Of a DNA stretch of 64,000 nucleotides, positions 1-8,225 are shown one piece after another (position 1 is the stretch's first letter; each line of letters begins with the position of its first letter). The notes under the pieces are model-generated. The model saw only the letters and a list, made by a program, of their open reading frames with translations. It searched no databases and was not told the origin of the DNA. Source of the stretch: Bradyrhizobium prioriisuperbiae (GTDB lineage: Bacteria; Pseudomonadota; Alphaproteobacteria; Rhizobiales; Xanthobacteraceae); NCBI RefSeq assembly GCF_032397745.1, contig NZ_CP135921.1, forward strand, positions 2,046,001-2,110,000, written 5' to 3'. Position numbers and translations under genes: made by a program.

Positions 1-663
1 ATTCCGGCGAGCCGTACCGGTCGCGATAAACTGCTGCGGCTGCTCGCCGCAGCCCTGATCGGACTGCCGATCGGGCTCGGCGTGATGATGCTGGTGTTCG
101 ACGGCAGCCGGCTGGTGAGCCGGCTGAGCGAGCAACTCGCGATCCTGGATCCCGATCGCGGCATCTTCTCCGGCTTCACCGGCCGGTCCGATTCCTGGAA
201 CGCGTTTTTCGATTCGATGGATAAGTTCGCGTTCTTTGGCTACGGCTTCCGCTCCAGCCGATACAACATGCATTCCGTGCACAGTGGCATTCTGTCCTAT
301 TTCATGGACTTCGGGCTGCTGCTCGGCGGCTTGCTGCTTACAGCCGTTCTGATTCGAACGACCTATCTGATCTGGTTCGGCCTCAAATTTCCGGACCGGC
401 GATCGCTGATCTGCGGACTGGCGCTCGCCAGCACCCTGGTCATCCAGTGCCTGGAGCCCGACAATTTCAACATCGGCTTCATCGGCGCATTCTTCTTCAT
501 GATGATCCTCGCTTACGCCAAACGACCGCTGTCCGGCACCGCGATGCGGCCGCTGGTCTGGCGAGCGACGGATCCCGCGAACGACAATGCCAATCTCATC
601 CGGCGGTATCGCGGCCTGGAATGGCTGCCTCCTTCGACGCCGGGATCTGCACGGATGACCTGA
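1..663 (+). CDS. O-antigen polymerase/ligase-like membrane protein (Wzy family), 5' end outside the window
   Basis: The reading frame is open from the first base of the window, so this is the C-terminal part of a longer gene. It encodes about 220 residues with hydrophobic stretches near the start, the middle and the end (around codons 10-30, 95-125 and 135-165), and a polar loop between the first two that contains YGFRSSRYNMHSVHSG. A large periplasmic loop with an H-S-x-x-H/N pattern followed by paired membrane helices is the usual C-terminal layout of Wzy/WaaL-type polymerases and ligases. It precedes an acetyltransferase and a flippase on the same strand, which fits polymerisation or ligation of a surface polysaccharide. 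The exact family member cannot be assigned from this fragment. Confidence 0.6.
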   Translation: MPASRTGRDKLLRLLAAALIGLPIGLGVMMLVFDGSRLVSRLSEQLAILDPDRGIFSGFTGRSDSWNAFFDSMDKFAFFGYGFRSSRYNMHSVHSGILSYFMDFGLLLGGLLLTAVLIRTTYLIWFGLKFPDRRSLICGLALASTLVIQCLEPDNFNIGFIGAFFFMMILAYAKRPLSGTAMRPLVWRATDPANDNANLIRRYRGLEWLPPSTPGSARMT

Positions 664-684
664 CGATGCACGACACTTGAGACG

Positions 685-743
685 ACGATATTGAAGACGC
701 GGATATTCAGACGACCGATACTGAAGACCTGAGTATTGAAGAC
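685..743. repeat. degenerate tandem repeat, about 15 bp, four units
   Basis: Four imperfect copies of a GATATTGAAGAC-like unit lie at about 687-698, 701-712, 716-728 and 731-743, between the polymerase stop and the acetyltransferase start. The period is 14-15 bp and the copies differ by one to three bases. It looks like slippage-driven expansion of non-coding DNA. Confidence 0.7.
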
Positions 744-775
744 CTGGAGAAAGCGGGAAAGCTTTTGGTGACACC

Positions 776-1447
776 ATGATCAAGCTGGCAATTCAAATAT
801 TGGGGTTCATTTTACCGTGGTCGTTGCGCCGTCGCCTGCTTGCGGCCTGCTTTGGATACCAGTTGCACCCGGACTGCCGCATCGGCCTGTCCTTTGTCTT
901 CGCCGATGCGGTGGAGATGGCGAAGGGAGCGCGGCTCGGCCACCTGAATTATGTCGGGCGCCTCAACAAGCTGCAGATGGACGAAGACTCCTTTATCGGC
1001 AACTTCAACTGGATCGGCGGATTCTCGACGCAGATCGAGACGCCATTTTTCAAGAGCGCAAAGAACCGCTACTCCCAGCTCACCATGGGAAAATGCAGCA
1101 TGATGGGACACCAGCACTACATCGATTGCACTGACAGAGTGACATTCGGCCCGTTTTCGGGGCTCGCCGGATTTCGCTCCCAACTGGTGACGCACGGTGT
1201 CGAGATCATCCGGTCCAGACAATCCTGCGGACCGATCTCGGTCGGCGACTATACGATGATCGGCGCCGGCTCCCTGATCATGAAGGGCGTCAACATTCCG
1301 AACTGCTGCATCGTCAGTGCCGGTTCGGTGATCAATTATATCCACGCCGAACCCTATTCGCTGATCGCGGGCAACCCGGCCGAATGCACCCGCAAGGTGC
1401 CGGAAAAGGCGAAATTCTTCTCGCGGACCGGCAATGTCATTTACTGA
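776..1447 (+). CDS. hexapeptide-repeat (LbH) acyltransferase
   Basis: This 223-residue protein has the left-handed beta-helix acyltransferase pattern in its second half (about residues 145-205, including GDYTMIGAGSLIMKGV and AGSVI), ending in the AGNPAE motif typical of WcaF/NodL/CysE-like O-acetyltransferases. The likely reaction is transfer of an acetyl group to a sugar hydroxyl during polysaccharide assembly. The family is soluble and usually trimeric. It lies between a Wzy-like gene and a Wzx-like gene, which supports a role in decorating the repeat unit. A decayed second copy of the same gene follows directly. The acceptor sugar cannot be read from the sequence. Confidence 0.8.
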   Translation: MIKLAIQILGFILPWSLRRRLLAACFGYQLHPDCRIGLSFVFADAVEMAKGARLGHLNYVGRLNKLQMDEDSFIGNFNWIGGFSTQIETPFFKSAKNRYSQLTMGKCSMMGHQHYIDCTDRVTFGPFSGLAGFRSQLVTHGVEIIRSRQSCGPISVGDYTMIGAGSLIMKGVNIPNCCIVSAGSVINYIHAEPYSLIAGNPAECTRKVPEKAKFFSRTGNVIY

Positions 1448-1496
1448 GCACCGGCGGCACCATGATGGTGGGGTGGCCAGGGGCACGCGCCGGAAG

Positions 1497-1814
1497 GACG
1501 AAGATACCATCATCGACACTTTCAACTGGGTAGTTGATCAATTTTCAACTAGATAGTTGAACCTCGACGCCGGTCGATAGACCATTCTTAGGAAGCGCAA
1601 AACACGAGCACTCCGAACTCACCATGGGACGATGCAGCATGATGGGGCACCAGCACGATATCGAACGCGCCGACGATATCTCAAGCCACGACGTTGGCAT
1701 CGGCTCGGTCATCAGCGGCGAATCCTGTTCGCCGATCGCGAGCGATCCAGCGGAATGCACGCGCAAGTTATCCAAAAGGGCAAATCCTTCTCTCGGACCG
1801 ACAGTATCATCTAG
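1497..1814 (+). pseudogene. decayed, internally deleted copy of the preceding acetyltransferase gene
   Basis: Three blocks match the gene at 776-1447. About 1497-1525 (DEDTIIDTFNW) matches DEDSFIGNFNW, 1562-1665 (TMGRCSMMGHQHDIE) matches TMGKCSMMGHQHYID, and about 1690-1814 (AECTRK, then KGKSFSRTDSII and a stop) matches the C-terminus. The blocks lie in frame 3, then frame 1, then frame 3, with in-frame stops at the first junction. The hexapeptide core, roughly 170 bp, is missing between blocks two and three. It is therefore a tandem paralogue degraded by frameshifts and a deletion. Small open frames inside it should not be called as genes. Confidence 0.85.
1522..1560. repeat. two copies of a TCAACT-N4-AGTTGA dyad
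   Basis: Two perfect inverted repeats with the same arms occur at 1522-1537 (spacer GGGT) and 1545-1560 (spacer AGAT). Their starts are 23 bp apart, about two helical turns. They sit inside the decayed acetyltransferase copy, at a point where that copy carries extra sequence, and about 275 bp before the flippase gene. They could be a paired operator or simply a local 23-bp duplication. Confidence 0.6.
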
Positions 1815-1835
1815 TACAGAGGATCGGTGGCTCCA

Positions 1836-3194
1836 ATGAAATCGATCATCGTCACCGCCCTCGTCGCGTGGCTGGCCCGCGCCCTCGCCATCGTCCTCAA
1901 TCTCGTGGGGTTGCCTTTCGCGCTCGACAAGCTCGGACAATCGCGCTTCGGCCTGTTCCTGGTCGTCCTGAGCATCGGATCCTGGGTGGGCTTTGCCAAC
2001 ATCGGCATGGGCCGCGTCATCGCCAACGGGATCGCGAAATACGCGATTCGCGCGCCGACCTTCGTCGCCCGTTTTGTATCGATGGCGACGGTGCTGGCCG
2101 CGATCATCAATCTCGGCCTGTTCTGCATCAGTTCGGCGCTGTTTCTCGCGGTGGTGGCGACGGTTGAGCTGCCGCCGATCATCGCCGAGCACAAGACCGA
2201 GTTCATCACCAGCGTGTTGAGTCTGTTCCTGGCGATGAGCCTGTGGTTCTTTTTGACGGTGTTCGAAGGCATCGATGCCGGGTATCACAAGCTGCACCGG
2301 CTTTACGCCTTCCAGCTCGGCAGTTACGCGTTGTCGCTGGTGCTGCTGTTCGTGGTGTTTCCCCGCTACCCGTCGATCACGTTCGCCGCCTACCTGCTCA
2401 ATCTGAGTTTCCTGCTGGGATCGATCGTCCATGGGTTCGACGTGGTACGGCGCAATCGCGGGCTGTTCGTCCGCCGCATCGTCTGGCACCGCAAGACCGT
2501 GCAGTTGTTGCTGCTGAGTTCGCTGGATTTCACCATCATCAGCCTCGGCCTCATGATCCTCTACCAGCTCTCCACCGGATTGTTCGGCCTCATCGCCGGG
2601 CCGGACGCCGTCATCGAGGTCGGCATTTTCATGCGCCTGCTGCAGTCGTACGGGGCGCTACTGGTGGCCTTCACCTTTCCGCTGACCAATGTGATTGCTT
2701 CGCGACTGGCGCACCGCGACAACGCCGGCGCCCTGCATGCTGCGCGCCTCAGCGGACTGATGGTGCTCGGCCTGGCAGCCACGGGAAGCCTCGGGCTCTA
2801 TTTCCTGGGGAATCCGTTGCTCGCGCTGTGGTTGCATTCCGGCATCCAGTTCGAGACCGGCTTTCGGGTCTGTGCCGCTGCTCTGCTCTTTGCCAGTACG
2901 CTGCACTTCTATCTGGCGGCGCTGCTGATGGGGAGCGGGGCCACCAAAATGGTCGCGCGCGTTCACCTTGGCGAGGCGATGGTGTTCCTGCCTCTCGGCT
3001 ACCTCTGCTTCAGCACCTTGCAGCAAACCGGCATCCTGTTGGCCCTGAGCGTGATCGTGACCTGCGGCAGCCTGCTGATGATCCGCCGGCTGATGACCCA
3101 CGACGTGCTCGGCGACATCGTCGGATTTGGTTCGCCTGAGCGAGCGTCCGACGCGACACTCCTGAACCGAGAGTTGGCCACCGACCGATCGTAA
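1836..3194 (+). CDS. polysaccharide flippase, Wzx-like (MOP/MATE superfamily)
   Basis: The protein has about 452 residues and is hydrophobic throughout, with roughly 12-14 predicted membrane segments and an N-terminal KSIIVTALVAWLARALAIVLN helix typical of Wzx/RfbX flippases. It should move lipid-linked oligosaccharide units across the inner membrane. An ATG at 1836 and an in-frame GTG at 1827 are both possible starts. The AGAGGA at 1818-1823 is 12 bases from the ATG and 3 from the GTG, so neither spacing is ideal, and I prefer the ATG. It shares strand and theme with the upstream polymerase and acetyltransferase. Wzx sequences are divergent, so substrate specificity cannot be inferred. Confidence 0.75.
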   Translation: MKSIIVTALVAWLARALAIVLNLVGLPFALDKLGQSRFGLFLVVLSIGSWVGFANIGMGRVIANGIAKYAIRAPTFVARFVSMATVLAAIINLGLFCISSALFLAVVATVELPPIIAEHKTEFITSVLSLFLAMSLWFFLTVFEGIDAGYHKLHRLYAFQLGSYALSLVLLFVVFPRYPSITFAAYLLNLSFLLGSIVHGFDVVRRNRGLFVRRIVWHRKTVQLLLLSSLDFTIISLGLMILYQLSTGLFGLIAGPDAVIEVGIFMRLLQSYGALLVAFTFPLTNVIASRLAHRDNAGALHAARLSGLMVLGLAATGSLGLYFLGNPLLALWLHSGIQFETGFRVCAAALLFASTLHFYLAALLMGSGATKMVARVHLGEAMVFLPLGYLCFSTLQQTGILLALSVIVTCGSLLMIRRLMTHDVLGDIVGFGSPERASDATLLNRELATDRS

Positions 3195-3592
3195 GGCGCG
3201 GGATTCACACCACTCGATCTGACGCTGCCGAGACTGGGCGATGATTTTATCCCACATTCTTCGCGCTCTCACCGAGAGCGAACTGACGGAACGCTACGCT
3301 GTTCTCGGCAACTTTGCGTTCGCTGCATGAGCCCGCCCCTCTCGGGAGCAGGCAAGACAGCTCTCAACGACAGGGAGCGGCTTGTCTCACGCTGGCGGCT
3401 TCGTAAGCCTTAGCCTTGCGTATGTCGTCATGCGCGGCCCTGCCCAGCCTTCTCTCACGAAGCCGGGCTATGAGAGCGAAGTTGATGAGCGGCATCATTC
3501 CTGGAAACGCTCGCCTTTGGCCGGCTCGCGGCGCGTCTCGAACCATAAGGCCAGCCTGCGTTCACGGTGACAAGGCCCGCGACGACGGCAGG
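3195..3592. other. intergenic region with no supported gene
   Basis: This 398-bp gap lies between the convergent ends of the flippase and the co-polymerase gene. A perfect 7-bp hairpin (CGCTCTC, ACC loop, GAGAGCG) at 3264-3280 is not followed by a T-tract. A 60-codon open frame on the minus strand (3364-3546) has no ribosome-binding site and no recognisable similarity, so I do not call it. Confidence 0.5.
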
Positions 3593-5878
3593 TCATGACG
3601 CGTTGTCGCGCACCACCCAGTGGGAATCCACCTTCTCGGACAGGCGGCGCAAAGCGCCGAAGTGCCACTGATACTGGCCAAGCTGATCAGTCTCGGCCTT
3701 GTTCAGCACCACGCCGAGCAGCCGGTCCTTGAGGGCGCGGGTCGCAATCAGTGCTTCCTCGACCGCGTCCACTCGGGTCTTGCCCCATTCCATCACCAGA
3801 ACATACTGCTGGATGAAGTGGGTTGTCGCCCGCACGTCGATCGCCGGCATCATCGGCGGCAGGTCGACAAAGACATAATCGAACTGTTCGCGCAGTTTCG
3901 TGAACAGCTCATTGATGGCCGTCGATCCAAGTACCTCGTTCGAATTCGCCATCGGCGCGTTCAGCACCGCCGGCAGGAAGGCCATGCCGGTCTCCGGATC
4001 TCGCCAGATCACATCCTCGAGGGGCGTGAGCCCGGTCACCACCTGGAGTAGTCCGACGGTGGCCGACGGACTCAACTGCTTGGTGAGCGACGCATGGCGC
4101 AGATCACAGTCAACCACGATGGCTTTGGCGCCGACCTGCGCACTCAGCAGGCCGACCGAGGCGGCAACGGTCGACTTTCCTTCGCCCTGCAGCGTTGAAG
4201 AGAACCCGATCACCCGCGCCCGCTCAGGCCGATCGCTGAGATCGATGGCCCCCTTGATGGCCCGAATGCCTTCTGCGTAGCTTGAGAACTGGTCATGCAG
4301 CGCGCTCCACCCGATCGAGGCGTTGCGCGGAATACTGCGCGGCCCCGAAGGCTGGTCCGGAACGAGCGGGACTCCGGTGTCAGCAATCTTGGGCAGCAGC
4401 GACAGGCAATCGATGCCCAGCACCGATTCAGCCTGGCCGCGGGTGCGGATCACCCGATCCGCCATGTCATTGATGATGCCGATGCCGATCCCGAGCATCA
4501 GGCCGCTGACGCAGCCCACCAGCAGCACGAGCAAGGTCGAAGGGCTGCTGCGACGGCCCGGCCGGCTGGCCGACGAGATCACCCGCGCTTCGGTGATCGG
4601 ATAGGTCTGTTGTTGAATGGTGTCAGTGTAACGTTCGAGGAAATTCTCGTAGATCGTGCGATAGGTCTGGGAGTTGCTCTCCAGTTCCTTCAGCCGGACC
4701 TGCGCCTGGCCGGTCATCTGCGAGTTCGAGACCGCGTCGTCGAGCGCGGCCTGCACGCCCTTCTCCCGCTGCTGGGCGATAGAATAGTCGCTGCGATAGG
4801 TCTCGGCGAGACGGCGGAGCTCTTCGCTGATCGAACGCCTCACTTCCTTCATCTGGTTGCGCAGGTTGACCGCGGCGAGATGGTTCGACCCATAACGGGA
4901 CGACAAATCAGCCTCGCGATTGGCCATGTCGAGGTATTGACTGCGCAGCTTGGTCACGACTTCGCTGCGCAGCGCATCGGTCACCGTGGCTTCGCGCAGG
5001 TCGGACTTGGTGATCTGGTCGATACGCTCGAGCTTGACGCGGGCTTCGTTGGTCTGCGCCTTTGCCGCCGCCAGCTCCTTGCTGAGGTCCGCCACCCGCT
5101 GCTCCGAGATCGGACGGCCGCCGGCATCGACGATCTTGTTCTCGGCCTTGAAATCCGCGATCGATTTTTCGGCCGACATCGCCTGGCCCCGCAACTCGGC
5201 GATCCGGTCGGACAGCCAGGTGCTGGCCCGGCGGGCCGCCAGGTACTTCGCATTGAGCTGATCGTTGATGTAAGCCTCGGCAACCGCATTGGCGATCTTT
5301 GCCGCGCGCTCCGGATAAGCCGAGCGAAAGCTGACCTCGATCACATAGGTGACGCCGACCCGCTTGGCGCTGAGGCTCTTGGTGAACTGGCCGAGCGCGC
5401 GGCGGTTCGCCGCTTCCTCGGAGGTCGTTCCGCTGAAGTCGAACAGATCGAAGATTGAAAAGAAATAGTATTGGAGGTTGCCGAGGATGCCGCCGCCGTA
5501 ACGCGTGAACTCCGAATCGTCCGCGAGTTTCATGTCCTCGATGATGGAGCGGGCGATGTTGTCCGACTTGATGACCTCAACCTGGCTTTCCACCGTCGGC
5601 GCATCCATCGGCGCGTCATTGAACAGGGATTGCGACTGAACCTGCACCTTTCGGGTGTCCATCAGGATGGTCGCCTGCGCGGTGTAGGTCGAACGCACGA
5701 TCAGCAGATAGCCAAGCGCGAACAGCGTCGTCGCGACCAGCGCCATCAGCACGATCGGATATTGCCGCCGGAAGAACGCGATGATTAGCGAGAGGATCTG
5801 ATCCGGCGCCATAACTTCCCCGGCCGGACTCTGCCGGTCGGTAACACGACTCATCTTCGAAATCTTCATGCTCATCAC
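3593..5878 (-). CDS. polysaccharide co-polymerase with BY-kinase domain (GumC/Wzc/ExoP type)
   Basis: This 761-residue inner-membrane protein has a Wzz-type N-terminus with a first membrane helix at about residues 38-60, a long coiled-coil periplasmic region (about 200-420), a second helix near 450-470, and a cytoplasmic P-loop domain. That domain shows Walker A at about 560-570 (LQGEGKST), Walker A' near 590 (VVDCDLR) and Walker B near 670 (FVDLPP), as in bacterial tyrosine kinases. The C-terminal tail has few tyrosines, fewer than in E. coli Wzc. It should control chain length and export. A GTG at 5878 and an ATG at 5875 both overlap the stop of the upstream export gene, which implies translational coupling. 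Confidence 0.85.
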   Translation of the reverse strand: MMSMKISKMSRVTDRQSPAGEVMAPDQILSLIIAFFRRQYPIVLMALVATTLFALGYLLIVRSTYTAQATILMDTRKVQVQSQSLFNDAPMDAPTVESQVEVIKSDNIARSIIEDMKLADDSEFTRYGGGILGNLQYYFFSIFDLFDFSGTTSEEAANRRALGQFTKSLSAKRVGVTYVIEVSFRSAYPERAAKIANAVAEAYINDQLNAKYLAARRASTWLSDRIAELRGQAMSAEKSIADFKAENKIVDAGGRPISEQRVADLSKELAAAKAQTNEARVKLERIDQITKSDLREATVTDALRSEVVTKLRSQYLDMANREADLSSRYGSNHLAAVNLRNQMKEVRRSISEELRRLAETYRSDYSIAQQREKGVQAALDDAVSNSQMTGQAQVRLKELESNSQTYRTIYENFLERYTDTIQQQTYPITEARVISSASRPGRRSSPSTLLVLLVGCVSGLMLGIGIGIINDMADRVIRTRGQAESVLGIDCLSLLPKIADTGVPLVPDQPSGPRSIPRNASIGWSALHDQFSSYAEGIRAIKGAIDLSDRPERARVIGFSSTLQGEGKSTVAASVGLLSAQVGAKAIVVDCDLRHASLTKQLSPSATVGLLQVVTGLTPLEDVIWRDPETGMAFLPAVLNAPMANSNEVLGSTAINELFTKLREQFDYVFVDLPPMMPAIDVRATTHFIQQYVLVMEWGKTRVDAVEEALIATRALKDRLLGVVLNKAETDQLGQYQWHFGALRRLSEKVDSHWVVRDNAS

Positions 5879-7068
5879 TTCACCAGATTGTGCAGGGCAA
5901 CCCCGTTATAGGCTGCAACGATCGGATCGTTCACGGTGGCGGTCACCAGCCGGATGTAGTTCAGCATCTTAGCCACTTCGACCGCATGAGCGTTGGAAAT
6001 ATACAAAACATCCTTATTACGGGCGACCATCTGAGTGGTCAGGAAGTACATCGACGGGTCGCGCATGTTGAAATTGTAAACGATCGGAACGATCGGCGTG
6101 GTGAATCGAGCACAATCGACACCGAGACGTTCCGCGATCTCGCGCGTCTCGCCGCGGTAAACAAACACCGAGCCGGGATCGGCCATCGCATCGTTAAGAC
6201 CACCAGCCTTCGCCACGGCTTCCGCGACGGTGACACGCCAGGCACCGAAATCGAACTGGCCTTGTTGTCCAGCGGCGCCGAATGCCACGAACGTCTGCGG
6301 CTCGCGGTACACATAGATCGTGTCTTGCGGATGCACGAAGATATTGTTCGACGGTTCATAAACCAGCGCACCAAATGGCACCTTGGCCCGCCGGCCGCCG
6401 CGCTCCAGTGACACCCAGGTATCATAGCCCTGCGCCTTCGGTCCGCCCGCACGGGCGATCGCGTCGAGCAGATGTTCGCCGGCGGCATTCGCCGGAAAAC
6501 GCGACGGCACGTTCACCTCGCCAAGCACACTGATCAGCGACGTGCGCTGATCGATCAACGCCACCACCGCCTGCGGTTCGATCGCGCGATTCTTCAACGC
6601 ACCGGCGATCGCCTGCTGCACTTCCGACGGAGTCTTGCCGGCCGCACGGATCGGGGGGGCATACGGAACCGAAATGTTTCCCTTGCTGTCGACCGGCTGG
6701 TTCGGCAGCGCGACGAAGTTGCCGGGCCGCACACCTGCCTCGATCGGAATGAACAAACCGCCAGGCGCCGCCTCGAAGATGGTGACACTGACCACGTCGC
6801 CGATGCCGAACCTGATTTCATTCGGCGGTCGCCGGTCGGCGAAGGCCGATGTCAACCGGCCGGTCGTCTCGCTGAGGATCGACACGACATCGGGCGTGAC
6901 GTTGACGACGGCGTATGGGAGACTTTCGGGCGACACCGGCCGCTGTGACCTGATGTCACCGCTGTCCGGACCGTTCCTTGGCATTGTCGAACAACCGGCG
7001 AGCGCAAGGGCGACTTGAACTCCCGCGACAAAACACAACAAACGCTTTGGTAAATTTTTCTGCACCAT
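5875..7068 (-). CDS. polysaccharide export outer-membrane lipoprotein (Wza/GumB family)
   Basis: The 397-residue product begins with a lipoprotein signal peptide whose lipobox LAGC puts the lipidated cysteine at residue 26. A Poly_export domain follows (about 85-175, with IGDVVSVTIFEAAPGG), then two SLBB-like beta-grasp segments (about 175-260 and 265-330). The family forms the octameric outer-membrane channel for capsular or exopolysaccharide and docks onto the GumC/Wzc partner. That partner gene is directly downstream and overlaps this stop codon, so the two form an operon running on the minus strand. Length and domain order are normal for the GumB/ExoF group. Confidence 0.88.
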   Translation of the reverse strand: MVQKNLPKRLLCFVAGVQVALALAGCSTMPRNGPDSGDIRSQRPVSPESLPYAVVNVTPDVVSILSETTGRLTSAFADRRPPNEIRFGIGDVVSVTIFEAAPGGLFIPIEAGVRPGNFVALPNQPVDSKGNISVPYAPPIRAAGKTPSEVQQAIAGALKNRAIEPQAVVALIDQRTSLISVLGEVNVPSRFPANAAGEHLLDAIARAGGPKAQGYDTWVSLERGGRRAKVPFGALVYEPSNNIFVHPQDTIYVYREPQTFVAFGAAGQQGQFDFGAWRVTVAEAVAKAGGLNDAMADPGSVFVYRGETREIAERLGVDCARFTTPIVPIVYNFNMRDPSMYFLTTQMVARNKDVLYISNAHAVEVAKMLNYIRLVTATVNDPIVAAYNGVALHNLVK

Positions 7069-7451
7069 GCGAAAGACGATGCACGCGTATGGTTAATGCA
7101 GTTTTAGAACCGCGATTTTGACACGCGGATTACGCATTCAAACGTAGTCCTGCCGTCCCGATACACCACCGCGACATCGAGCCCGGATTTTCCTACGCTC
7201 TCGAATAAGTACATTCGCGTAATCGACGCGCCGTCCGCTTCATCGGGTCACCGCGTGCGGTACGAATCGCTGATTCGCCGGACATGCGACGACATGCGCG
7301 GACGTCATGGGCAACGAATCGTATTACGTGGAAACACGCAGGCGTAACCATGCGGACGAATGGGTCCGTGAAACGCTTCCTTAGCCATGACTTCAACTGG
7401 TAAACCACGCGCGATCGACCGAACGAGCTCCAAGAACCATTTCAGGACAGC
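7069..7451. promoter_or_regulatory. divergent intergenic region between the export operon and the VanZ-like gene
   Basis: This 383-bp gap separates two divergently transcribed genes and must hold both promoters. A TTGACA hexamer on the plus strand at 7118-7123 is the clearest -35 candidate, but no convincing -10 follows at 16-18 bases. I see no gene, hairpin terminator or repeat in it. Confidence 0.35.
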
Positions 7452-7823
7452 ATGCACAGAGCCGTACAACTTTTCGCCGTTGCCGCGCTGGCCGCCGTGA
7501 TCGTTCTCACGGTAGTTCCGGCGGCCGAACGGCCGGTAACCGGGTTCGGTCAGAACCTGGAGCACTTCATGTGTTTCGCTGTTGTGGGCGCGCTGACGGC
7601 ACTCGCATTCGAGGTGCCGTTGAAGTTTCTGCTGCCGGCGACAATCGTGTTCGCGCTGGTGCTGGAACTCGTGCAGATTCCCCTGCCGACGCGTCATGCG
7701 CGGCTGGAAGACTTCATCGTCGATGCACTCGGCATCGGCTTCGGCGTACTCAGCGCGCGATTGTCGATACGGCTGCTGCAACAAGCCGGCTTTGGACGCG
7801 GCAAGCCTGTCGGCCTGCGCTGA
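7452..7823 (+). CDS. VanZ-like small membrane protein
   Basis: The 123-residue protein has about four membrane helices (near residues 5-22, 38-55, 57-76 and 88-105). It carries the VanZ-family pattern of an acidic/His element (QNLEHFMCF) after helix one and LVQIPLPTRHARLEDFIVDALG before the last helix. VanZ-like proteins of this size are common beside exopolysaccharide genes in Bradyrhizobium, but their biochemical role is not established. It is divergent from the Wza/GumC operon and convergent with the small secreted protein after it, so it may be a single-gene unit. Confidence 0.7.
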   Translation: MHRAVQLFAVAALAAVIVLTVVPAAERPVTGFGQNLEHFMCFAVVGALTALAFEVPLKFLLPATIVFALVLELVQIPLPTRHARLEDFIVDALGIGFGVLSARLSIRLLQQAGFGRGKPVGLR

Positions 7824-7849
7824 GGCAGCAGCTCAGTCAGACAAATAAA

Positions 7850-8128
7850 TCAGCGTGGCCCGGTGCCGGCATAACTGCCGGTGTAGCTGCTGACGTAACC
7901 ACCGGTCCTGCTCGGATACGACCCCGTGGAAAACGGGCTGACGAACGGACTGCGAAAGGTGTCGTTGGTCGGGAATGTCGTGGTCGGCGAGTTCGGCGAC
8001 ACGGTGTACTGGTTCTGCCGCTGCTGGTTGACGGTGCCCAGTGCCGGATTCAGCGGATACATTCCCTGCGCAACCGCCTGACCCGGAATAAGCGCCAGAC
8101 ATGCGATGAGGGCGGATAGAACCTTCAT
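7850..8128 (-). CDS. small secreted Ser/Thr/Gly/Tyr-rich protein, unknown function
   Basis: The 92-residue product starts with a clear Sec signal peptide (MKVLSALIACLALIPGQAVA, cleavage expected after residue 20). The mature part is about 70 residues of Ser, Thr, Gly, Pro, Asn and Tyr, ending in SYTGSYAGTGPR, with no cysteines and no recognisable domain. The start at 8128 is chosen because the signal peptide begins there and a GAAGGGA-like ribosome site lies upstream; the frame stays open further but without those features. Low-complexity secreted proteins like this are often surface-associated. I do not recognise the family. Confidence 0.6.
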   Translation of the reverse strand: MKVLSALIACLALIPGQAVAQGMYPLNPALGTVNQQRQNQYTVSPNSPTTTFPTNDTFRSPFVSPFSTGSYPSRTGGYVSSYTGSYAGTGPR

Positions 8129-8225
8129 GAGCGTGGTCCCTTCGATAAACGAATCGCTTTTGACGACGCAACGCAACTGACGCTCGATCTCTGCATGATC
8201 TCTTCTAACAATCGGTATCCACTGA

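Noticed and set aside
1624..1839. 71-codon frame MGRCSMMGHQHD... as a separate small gene
   Set aside because: It is the middle block of the decayed acetyltransferase copy and has lost the catalytic beta-helix.
3364..3546. 60-codon frame on the minus strand in the gap before the GumC-type gene
   Set aside because: No ribosome site, no signal peptide and no recognisable similarity. Its composition matches non-coding DNA.
7193..7408. 71-codon minus-strand frame upstream of the export operon
   Set aside because: It has no supporting ribosome site or family pattern and lies in the promoter region of divergent genes.
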